Source of the DNA: Natronohydrobacter sp.
GTDB taxonomy: Bacteria; Pseudomonadota; Alphaproteobacteria; Rhodobacterales; Rhodobacteraceae
Assembly: GCA_007118445.1 (NCBI GenBank)
Contig: SKRP01000222.1
Location: forward strand, 1 to 30,827
Reading direction: 5' to 3'
Length of the DNA stretch: 30,827 nucleotides
Position numbers and translations under genes: made by a program. Position 1 is the first letter of the stretch; every line of letters starts with the position of its first letter. The notes under the pieces are model-generated. The model searched no databases. It saw only the letters and a program-made list of their open reading frames with translations, and had not been told where the DNA came from. Below are positions 23,202 through 29,837 of the stretch, piece by piece.

Positions 23202-24045
23202 AGCGGTCACGCGCTTTGCGCCATCGCCGACCGGTCCGCTGCATCTGGGCCATGCCTATGCGGCGATGGTTGCGGCAGAACGTGCCGGGGCAGGGCGGTT
23301 CCTGCTGCGGATCGAGGATATCGACCAGAGCCGCTGCCGTCCGCAATGGGAAGCGCAGATTTACCACGATCTGGAATGGCTCGGCCTGCGCTGGGAGGTT
23401 CCGGTGATGCGGCAATCGGCGCGCGGGTCTGCCTATCGCGCGGGGCTTGACCAACTTGCCGCGCTGGGGCTGCTCTATCCCTGCTGCTGCACCCGTGCGG
23501 ATATCCGCGCAGCGCTCAGCGCTCCGCAAGAGGGTGCTCCGCTGGGCCCGGACGGCCTAACATATCCCGGCACCTGTCGCATGCGGCCCATGTCAGAGGC
23601 GGGGCCAAATGACGCGCTGCGTCTGAATATGGGCGCAGCGCTGGCGCATGTGGGCGCGCTGGAATTCATCGAGAACGGGCCGATCCATCCGGGCCGTCAT
23701 GCGCTGGATCGTGACTGGCTGCGCGATGTGGCGGGCGATGTCGTGCTGGCGCGGCGCGACATGGGCACCAGCTATCATCTGTCTGTGGTGCTGGATGACG
23801 CGGCGCAGGACATCACTGAAGTGACCCGCGGCGCGGATCTGTTTGACGCCACGCCGATCCATGTCCTGCTTCAGGCATTGCTTCAACTTCCGACGCCAAG
23901 CTATTATCATCACACGCTTATTCGTGATGACACCGGCAAACGCCTGGCCAAGCGCGACGATGCGCGCGCGATTGCGCGTTATCGCGAAGAGGGGCTGCGC
24001 CCGGAAGCGCTGCGCCAGCGGCTTACTCTGTCAGCGGGGACATGA
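23191..24045 (+). CDS. gluQ: Glutamyl-queuosine tRNA(Asp) synthetase GluQ
   Basis: A 284-residue paralogue of the glutamyl-tRNA synthetase catalytic domain, lacking the anticodon-binding half. It attaches glutamate to queuosine 34 of tRNA-Asp. Class I motifs are FAPSPTGPLHLGHAYAA (HIGH-type HLGH) and KRLAKRDDA (KMSKS-type). The zinc site of this family is seen as CCCTRADI with YPGTCR. The ATG at 23191 lies inside the end of trmFO. The 3' end overlaps the 3' end of hisI, which is on the opposite strand, by 23 bp. The name by length and zinc motif is preferred over a truncated GltX. Confidence 0.94.
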   Translation: MPPEAVTRFAPSPTGPLHLGHAYAAMVAAERAGAGRFLLRIEDIDQSRCRPQWEAQIYHDLEWLGLRWEVPVMRQSARGSAYRAGLDQLAALGLLYPCCCTRADIRAALSAPQEGAPLGPDGLTYPGTCRMRPMSEAGPNDALRLNMGAALAHVGALEFIENGPIHPGRHALDRDWLRDVAGDVVLARRDMGTSYHLSVVLDDAAQDITEVTRGADLFDATPIHVLLQALLQLPTPSYYHHTLIRDDTGKRLAKRDDARAIARYREEGLRPEALRQRLTLSAGT

Positions 24046-24385
24046 TCTCGATTTCCTGCCCGGCCCGCAGGGCTGTGTAAAAGCAGGAACGCCGGTTGGT
24101 ATGGCAGGCAGGTCCGGTCTGATCGACCCGCAGCAGCAGGCAATCGCGGTCGCAATCGATCCGCATCTCGACCAGTTTCTGCACATGGCCCGAACTCTCG
24201 CCCTTCACCCAGAAGGACTGGCGCGAGCGCGACCAATAGGTGACGCGGCCAGTCGCCAGCGTCTGCGCGACGGCTGCGGCATTCATCCAGGCCATCATCA
24301 GCACTTCGCCCGATGCATGATCCTGCGCAATCGCGGGGATCAGACCTTTTTCATCATAATGCAGGGTTTGCGGATCGAATGTCAT
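24023..24385 (-). CDS. hisI: Phosphoribosyl-AMP cyclohydrolase HisI
   Basis: A 120-residue stand-alone HisI catalysing the third step of histidine synthesis, opening the adenine ring of PR-AMP. Signature motifs are VLMMAWMN, YWSRSRQSFWVKGESSGHVQ and the zinc ligands in DCDRDCLLLRVDQTGPACHT. There is no fused HisE domain, as usual in alphaproteobacteria. It is divergent from the NifU-like gene (59 bp apart) and converges on gluQ with a 23 bp overlap of coding sequences. No other his genes are nearby. Confidence 0.97.
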   Translation of the reverse strand: MTFDPQTLHYDEKGLIPAIAQDHASGEVLMMAWMNAAAVAQTLATGRVTYWSRSRQSFWVKGESSGHVQKLVEMRIDCDRDCLLLRVDQTGPACHTNRRSCFYTALRAGQEIEIMSPLTE

Positions 24386-24444
24386 GGGCTATGTCCTGTC
24401 TGTCAGCGCGGCTTAGCGCAGGAAGACGGCAAGGGAAAGCCAGC

Positions 24445-24903
24445 ATGAGCGAAAATGCAGATCTGATCAAACTCTATTCCGCGCGCATTCTCGCTCTCGC
24501 ATCGGATATTCCGCATCATGCCCGCCTCGACCAGCCGCTGGCCAGCGTGAAACGGCGCTCTCCACTCTGCGGCTCGACCGTGACGGTTGATCTGGACATG
24601 GTTGACGGCCGCGTCGCGCGGTTCGGGCAGGATGTGAAAGCCTGCGCGCTGGGGCAGGCGGCGGCGGCGATTCTGGGGCGGGTCGTGCTTGGGCGCACAG
24701 CCGCAGAACTGGCCAAGGCTCGCGACCAGCTGCGCGCGATGCTGACGGCCGATGGCCCGGTTCCCGATGCGCCGTTTGATGGTTTCGAAGTGCTCTTGCC
24801 GGCGCGGGACTATCGCAATCGCCATGCCTCGATCCTGCTGGCGCTCGACGCTGCCGCCGAGGCAAGCGCGTCTGTAGCCGCACCCAAGGCCAATGGCGGC
24901 TGA
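24445..24903 (+). CDS. NifU/IscU-like Fe-S scaffold family protein with two cysteines
   Basis: A 152-residue protein of the NifU N-terminal (IscU) fold. The first two scaffold cysteines are visible in SPLCGSTVTVDL and DVKACALGQAAAAIL. The third, which in IscU follows a His near the C-terminus, is missing: that region reads ARDYRNRHASILLALDAA. A classical [2Fe-2S] scaffold uses all three, so this may be a sulfur acceptor (SufU-like) or a changed scaffold. A group II desulfurase (SufS) in the same genome needs such an acceptor, and this is a possible one. AAGGGAAAG precedes the chosen ATG. It lies 48 bp before the acetate kinase fusion gene, on the same strand. Confidence 0.83.
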   Translation: MSENADLIKLYSARILALASDIPHHARLDQPLASVKRRSPLCGSTVTVDLDMVDGRVARFGQDVKACALGQAAAAILGRVVLGRTAAELAKARDQLRAMLTADGPVPDAPFDGFEVLLPARDYRNRHASILLALDAAAEASASVAAPKANGG

Positions 24904-24951
24904 AACGGTACCGAAGCCGCGCTGGGTGCGGATATGTGAAAGGGAGCTTTG

Positions 24952-26754
24952 ATGCGTGTTGTCGTGTTCAATGCAGGTAGCTCGTCGCTGAAGATCGGTG
25001 CGTTCGATCTGGTCGAGGGCAGGGGGCCGGCGGCAGCGCGGCAAATCTACAAGGCCAGTTTCGACCGGTTCACCGCGCAAGGCTGCGATCTGAACATAAA
25101 CGGAGAGAGCGCCCGCGCACCGCACACCGATCTGAGCAGCGCCATCCATGCTGCTGCAGCGCTGTTGCAGGATGCGGGCCTGTCGCAGATTGACGCGATC
25201 GGCCACAGGATCGCGCATGGCGGGGCGGAATTTACCGGACCGGCCTTGCTTGATGACGCATCCATCGCGCGAATAGAGGGTCTGACACCGCTTGCGCCTT
25301 TGCATAACCCGGCCAATCTGGAAGCGGTTTTGGTTGCGCGGACCCTCTGGCCGGAGCTGCCGCATTGGGCAGTGTTCGATACCAGCTTTCACCTGACCAA
25401 TCCGGCGCGGGCGACAACCTATGCAGTGCCGGAGAGCTGGCGGGCGCTGGGGCTGCGCCGCTACGGGTTTCACGGCAGCTCGCATAAATATGTCGCCCTG
25501 CGCGCGGCCGAGGCCCTGGGCCTGCCACTGCGCGATTTGCGGCTGATCAGCCTGCACTTGGGCAACGGGGCCAGCGCCTGTGCAATCGCGCGGGGCGCGA
25601 GCATGGACAGTTCGATGGGCATGACGCCGCTCGAAGGGCTGGTCATGGGCACGCGCTCGGGCGATGTCGATCCGGGCCTTTTCGGCTTTCTGTCGCGCGG
25701 GGCCGGGATGGAGGTTGCGGAAATCGAGTCCGCCCTGCATGCCGAGAGCGGGCTCCTGGGCCTGACCGGCAGCTCTGACATGCGCGATGTCGAGGCCCGC
25801 GCGGCAGAGGGCGATGCGGCGGCGCAGCTGGCGATCAATATCTATGCCTATCGCGCGCGCAAATATATCGGAGCCTATGCAGCGGCCATGGGCGGGCTTG
25901 ACGCGCTGGTTTTCACTGGCGGGATCGGTGAGAATTCGGCCTCGATGCGGCGGCGCATTTGCGACGGGCTGGATTTTCTGGGTATCCGGCTCGATCATGA
26001 CCGGAATCTTGCGGTTGAGCTGACGGATCGCGCGGCCCCTCAGATTCAGAGCTATGAGGCGCGGGTCAATGTGCTTGTCACAGAAACCGCAGAACAGTTG
26101 ATGATCGCCTGCGACATGGCCGAATCGATTGCGCAACAGCGTGGCCCGAAAACCGCGCAACCGCGCAAATTGCCCATAGCGGTCTCGGCGCGCCACGTTC
26201 ATCTGTGCCGCGCGAGCGTCGATGCGCTGTTCGGACCCGGCTACGAGCTGACGCCCGACAAACCCCTGCGCCAGCGCGGGCATTGGGCGGCGCGCGAACG
26301 GGTGACCTTGCACGGGCCGAAAGGCGAGATCGCGCATGTCGCGATCCTTGGTCCGCTGCGCCCGCGCGCCCAGATCGAGATCTCGCGCACTGACGGTTTT
26401 GCGCTTGGGATTGATGCGCCGACGCGCCAGAGTGGCGATCTGGCGGACACGCCGCAAATCCGTCTGATCGGCCCGGCAGGCCATTATGATACGGACGGGT
26501 TGATCGTTGCGGCACGACATATCCACATGAACACAGCCGATGCCGAGGCCGCCGGGCTGCGCGACGGCGCGCGGATATCGGTCAACCTGACCGAAACCGG
26601 GCGGGGCCTGACCTTTTCGGATGTGCTGGTGCGGGTGACGGATAACGCCTTCACCGAGATGCATATCGACACTGATGAGGGCAATGCGGCCGGGATCGTC
26701 GGCGCTGTGTCGGGCGAAATCGTCGCGGCCGGGCAGATGCTGCTTGCGGACTGA
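24952..26754 (+). CDS. Acetate kinase fused to PduL-type phosphotransacylase
   Basis: A single 600-residue frame with two enzymes. Residues 1 to about 390 are acetate kinase: NAGSSSLK (7-14), GHRIAHGG, VFDTSFH, GFHGSSHKYV (about 172-181), SLHLGNGASACAI, MGTRSGDVDPGL and FTGGIGENS (about 321-329). After a linker around 390-404 (AQQRGPKTAQPRKLP), residues 405-600 are a PduL phosphotransacylase, shown by the paired zinc-histidine motifs VSARHVHLC (about 411) and VAARHIHMN (about 519). Together they would interconvert acetate + ATP + CoA and acetyl-CoA + ADP + Pi via acetyl phosphate. The usual partner of AckA is Pta, or a separate PduL. No encapsulation peptide or microcompartment genes are visible. 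A TTG one codon earlier is in frame; ATG 24952 has AAAGGGAGC before it. No frameshift or stop occurs at the junction. Confidence 0.93.
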   Translation: MRVVVFNAGSSSLKIGAFDLVEGRGPAAARQIYKASFDRFTAQGCDLNINGESARAPHTDLSSAIHAAAALLQDAGLSQIDAIGHRIAHGGAEFTGPALLDDASIARIEGLTPLAPLHNPANLEAVLVARTLWPELPHWAVFDTSFHLTNPARATTYAVPESWRALGLRRYGFHGSSHKYVALRAAEALGLPLRDLRLISLHLGNGASACAIARGASMDSSMGMTPLEGLVMGTRSGDVDPGLFGFLSRGAGMEVAEIESALHAESGLLGLTGSSDMRDVEARAAEGDAAAQLAINIYAYRARKYIGAYAAAMGGLDALVFTGGIGENSASMRRRICDGLDFLGIRLDHDRNLAVELTDRAAPQIQSYEARVNVLVTETAEQLMIACDMAESIAQQRGPKTAQPRKLPIAVSARHVHLCRASVDALFGPGYELTPDKPLRQRGHWAARERVTLHGPKGEIAHVAILGPLRPRAQIEISRTDGFALGIDAPTRQSGDLADTPQIRLIGPAGHYDTDGLIVAARHIHMNTADAEAAGLRDGARISVNLTETGRGLTFSDVLVRVTDNAFTEMHIDTDEGNAAGIVGAVSGEIVAAGQMLLAD

Positions 26755-26807
26755 ACCGGGCGCGTGCCGGGCGGTGATGACGCGGCAAAGCAGGATCAGC
26801 AGCAGGG

Positions 26808-27929
26808 TCATTCCGGGGCTTCCAGCAAGGTGATCGCACCGTCATCCGCAAGCCGACGCACAATGCCCGAAATCCGGGCCTGCGCGGCTTCATAGGTGTC
26901 GGACGCAGGGGCGGGCAGGGCGGCGGCATCTTCGCGCAGTGTGTCGGCCATGCGTTTGGACATATTGCCCAGCAGAAATTCGCAACTTTCCGAATCGCCG
27001 GGTTGCTGGGCGGCGAGGATCTGCATCATGTCTTCACCTGCAACCTCGCGCATCACCGCAGGCACATCGCGCGCGGAAATGCGGGCCGGAATATCCTGAA
27101 AAGTGAAGATCGACTTGCGGATCCCGGCCGCATAGCCCTGATCGGCAGTTTCCAGATCGCGCAGCATCTGGTCGCGCAAGGATGCGGAAGAGGCATTCAG
27201 GATCTCGCCCATGCGCTTGCTGGGCGGGACAGCGAATGCCCGGCGCGGCTTGTCGCTGATCTGTTCCGCAAGCGTTGCCCCGATCCGCGCGACAGTTTCC
27301 GGAGCAATATCTTCAGTCCGGGCAATGGCCAGCGCGAGCGATTGCGCCTGGTCGCCAGGCAGGGCCATCAGGACGCGCGCAGCCTTGTCCGTGCTCAGCT
27401 TGGACAGCAGCACCGCCCCGACAGTGCGTGATTCCTGCGCAATCAGCTTGAGCAAATCCTCGGTTCCGGTGTTTTCAATTGCTGTCCACGGATCATCCGG
27501 CGCATTGCCGCGCGAGAGCGCGCGCAGAAGCTGCGTGGCGCGGGCATCCAGCCGTCCATCCAGAAGCGACAGCGCCGCATCTAACCCGTCGGGAAAGGAC
27601 AGTCCCACCTGGTCCAGCGTTTCGACGAATTCATCGACCACAGCGCACATGGTCGCGCGATCAACCAGACCCATGCTGCCAAGGGTTTGCGTCAGCTGCG
27701 CCTGTGCGTCGGCGGGCAATGCGGCAATCGGAGTATCCAGCCCTTCGGCCAGCAGCAGACGCACGATAATGGCCGCTTTCTGCGCTCCGGTCAGATGATC
27801 CGTGCGCGCGCGGGGCGGGGTGCTGCGCGGCTTCGACAATCCGGGCGTCTTGTAACCTGCCGCCTCGCGGATCGCCGAGACGGCCTGCGCAGCGTCCGGC
27901 ACTGCAAGGGGTTTGTCAGTGGCTGACAT
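26808..27929 (-). CDS. fliG: Flagellar motor switch protein FliG, stand-alone copy
   Basis: A 373-residue FliG-like protein. The N-terminal part has LTGAQKAAIIVRLLLAEGLD, the middle EDLLKLIAQESRTVGAVLLSKL, and the C-terminal torque domain IFTFQDIPARISARDVPAVMREV followed by FLLGNMSKRMADTLREDA and SGIVRRLADDGAI. FliG forms the C-ring face that meets the stator. The EHPQ motif used for FliM binding in model FliGs is replaced by ESRT here. It has no flagellar neighbours: a metabolic fusion gene lies on one side and a small exported protein on the other. It may serve the main flagellum from a separate locus or belong to a second system. An AGGTAA lies before the ATG. Confidence 0.85.
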   Translation of the reverse strand: MSATDKPLAVPDAAQAVSAIREAAGYKTPGLSKPRSTPPRARTDHLTGAQKAAIIVRLLLAEGLDTPIAALPADAQAQLTQTLGSMGLVDRATMCAVVDEFVETLDQVGLSFPDGLDAALSLLDGRLDARATQLLRALSRGNAPDDPWTAIENTGTEDLLKLIAQESRTVGAVLLSKLSTDKAARVLMALPGDQAQSLALAIARTEDIAPETVARIGATLAEQISDKPRRAFAVPPSKRMGEILNASSASLRDQMLRDLETADQGYAAGIRKSIFTFQDIPARISARDVPAVMREVAGEDMMQILAAQQPGDSESCEFLLGNMSKRMADTLREDAAALPAPASDTYEAAQARISGIVRRLADDGAITLLEAPE

Positions 27930-28023
27930 GCATGCTTACCTGCTCAACGTGCAATATCTCGGCAGGATCACAGCAGAGTCTCAAGAAACCGTTTATCGCG
28001 ACAGGGTTCCGTCTGTAATGCAT

Positions 28024-28058
28024 AAAAAAGCGCGCCCATGACAATGTCCAGGGCGCGC
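28024..28058 (-). terminator. Intrinsic terminator of the 54-residue gene
   Basis: On the minus strand GCGCGCCC (28058-28051) pairs with GGGCGCGC (28037-28030) around a 13 nt loop, followed by six T residues (A tract at 28024-28029 on the plus strand). It lies 22 bp after the stop of the small exported protein and separates it from fliG. Confidence 0.88.
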
Positions 28059-28079
28059 ATCAAGGATAGATTTCTGCGA

Positions 28080-28244
28080 TCAGCTGCTCACCGGCTCTAT
28101 GCAGGTCATGGTATCAGCATCATAAACCTGACCTTCGGCGCAGGCCGAGGCTGTTTGCTCCATCTTGCCCCAGGAACACATTGCCGACGCGATGGCCGGT
28201 GTGAACATGAGGGCCAGCGCGGCCAGAGTTGCTTTAAGTTTCAT
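28080..28244 (-). CDS. 54-residue exported cysteine-containing protein
   Basis: The translation starts MKLKATLAALALMFTPAIASA, a standard Sec signal peptide with a likely cut after ASA (residue 21), leaving a mature peptide of about 33 residues. That peptide has three cysteines (MCSWGK, SACAEG, MTCIEP) and ends EPVSS. The CAEGxxYDADTxTC spacing resembles small repeats seen in secreted alphaproteobacterial proteins next to purB, but I know no function. AAGGAGAG nine bases before the ATG is a strong ribosome site, and an intrinsic terminator follows, so the gene is real. It is 67 bp downstream of purB on the same strand. Confidence 0.8.
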   Translation of the reverse strand: MKLKATLAALALMFTPAIASAMCSWGKMEQTASACAEGQVYDADTMTCIEPVSS

Positions 28245-28311
28245 CTGCGACTCTCCTTTTTTCAGGTAAGGTGAGGGTAGCACGAAACTTGCGCATTTCA
28301 CGGCTTTGCGG

Positions 28312-29619
28312 TCATTTTTCTTCAAAAACCCGCGCGAAAATCGTCTCGACATGTTTGGTGTGGTAATCGAGATCAAATTTTGAGCGGATCTCTTCCTCGC
28401 TCAGCGCCGTGCAGACATCTGTATCGGCCAAGAGTTCCTCAAGGAAATCAGCGCCTTGTTCCCAGACCTTCATGGCGTTGCGCTGCACCAGCGTATAGGC
28501 GTCCTCGCGCGAGACCCCGGCCTGCGTCAGTGCCAAGAGCACGCGCTGCGAATGGATAAGCCCGCGAAACTTGTTCATATTCGTGATCATGTTGTCGGGG
28601 TAAACCACCAGCTTGTCGATCACGCCGGTCAGCCGCGCCAGCGCGAAATCCAGCGTCACAGTCGCATCCGGGCCGATCATCCGCTCGACCGAGCTGTGCG
28701 AGATATCGCGCTCATGCCACAGCGCCACATTCTCCATCGCCGGGATCACCGCCATCCGCACCAGCCGCGCGAGGCCCGTCAGGTTCTCGGTCAGCACCGG
28801 GTTGCGCTTGTGGGGCATGGCGCTCGAACCCTTCTGACCTTTCGAGAAAAACTCTTCAGCCTCAAGGACTTCGGTGCGCTGCATATGACGGATTTCAACC
28901 GCGATATTCTCGATGGATGAGGCGATCACGCCCAGCGTGGCAAAGAACATCGCATGGCGGTCGCGGGGGATGACCTGGGTGCTGATCGGTTCCGGTTCCA
29001 ACCCCATCTGCGCGCAGACATGGGCTTCGACGCTGGGGTCGATATTGGCGAATGTGCCGACAGCGCCCGAAATCGCACCGGTCGCCACTTCTGCGCGCGC
29101 GGCTTGCAGCCGGTCGCGGTTGCGCTTCATCTCGGCGTAGAAGCGCGCGAGCGTCAGGCCCATCGTGGTGGGCTCAGCATGAATGCCGTGGCTGCGGCCC
29201 ATGCGGATGGTGAATTTATGCTCCATCGCGCGCCGCTTCAGCGCGTCCAGCAGCGCGTCCATATCCGTAAGCAACAGATCGGCGGCGCGCACAAGCTGCA
29301 CATTGAACGTGGTGTCCAGCACATCGGAACTGGTCATGCCCTGATGGACAAAACGCGCTTCCTCATTGCCGATGATTTCAGCCAGATGAGTCAGAAAGGC
29401 GATGACATCGTGTTTGGTCACAGCCTCGATCTCGTCAATCCGCGCGACGTCGAATTCCACATCCTTGGCTTTCCAGACCGCCGCCGCGCTGGCTTCGGGG
29501 ATCACACCGAGTTTGGCTTGCGCATCGCAGGCATGAGCTTCAATTTCATACCAGATGCGGAATTTTGTCTCGGGCGACCAGATGGCAACCATTTCAGGAC
29601 GGGAATAGCGCGGGATCAT
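28312..29619 (-). CDS. purB: Adenylosuccinate lyase PurB
   Basis: A 435-residue lyase acting twice in purine synthesis, on SAICAR and on adenylosuccinate. It begins MIPRYSRPEMVAIWSPETKF, has the histidine region HQGMTSSDVLDTT, RSHGIHAEPTTMG, and the fumarase/aspartase superfamily signature GSSAMPHKRNPV. The length is that of the 430-residue subclass. The frame is open 65 codons further upstream but that part is AT-rich intergenic sequence with operator-like repeats; ATG 29619 was chosen. It is divergent from the sulP gene with 218 bp between. Confidence 0.97.
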   Translation of the reverse strand: MIPRYSRPEMVAIWSPETKFRIWYEIEAHACDAQAKLGVIPEASAAAVWKAKDVEFDVARIDEIEAVTKHDVIAFLTHLAEIIGNEEARFVHQGMTSSDVLDTTFNVQLVRAADLLLTDMDALLDALKRRAMEHKFTIRMGRSHGIHAEPTTMGLTLARFYAEMKRNRDRLQAARAEVATGAISGAVGTFANIDPSVEAHVCAQMGLEPEPISTQVIPRDRHAMFFATLGVIASSIENIAVEIRHMQRTEVLEAEEFFSKGQKGSSAMPHKRNPVLTENLTGLARLVRMAVIPAMENVALWHERDISHSSVERMIGPDATVTLDFALARLTGVIDKLVVYPDNMITNMNKFRGLIHSQRVLLALTQAGVSREDAYTLVQRNAMKVWEQGADFLEELLADTDVCTALSEEEIRSKFDLDYHTKHVETIFARVFEEK

Positions 29620-29709
29620 GGGCGCGGCTTTCTTGGCTTGGGACAGGTTGGATGCGTCATAACGGCAGGTGCGGCAGGCTTCAAGCTGTCCGGGTATATC
29701 TATATTTAA

Positions 29710-29769
29710 CATAATACTGATTATGAGATAATCGGATGTGAAGTACATATTCAATACTTGCAATATTTG
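29710..29769. promoter_or_regulatory. Operator-like repeats between purB and sulP
   Basis: In an AT-rich island (about 29697-29770) there is a perfect palindrome CATAAT-ACTG-ATTATG at 29710-29725, and a tandem repeat CAATACTTG-CAATATTTG at 29752-29769 (8 of 9 bases equal). Both lie in the divergent purB-sulP gap, 69-113 bp before the sulP start. The regulator is not identifiable from the sequence. Confidence 0.4.
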
Positions 29770-29837
29770 TTGTCCGGCGTATATAGGCCGCGTAAGCTGC
29801 ATCCCCTGCGGCAATGCTCATGACAAGGCCCGTTCCC

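Noticed and set aside
24403..26811. An open frame of about 800 codons on the minus strand antisense to the acetate kinase fusion, with its ATG overlapping the fliG stop
   Set aside because: It mirrors a strong plus-strand gene, its translation is rich in Arg, Gln and His with no recognisable domain, and such antisense frames are common in GC-rich DNA. The ATGA overlap looks accidental.
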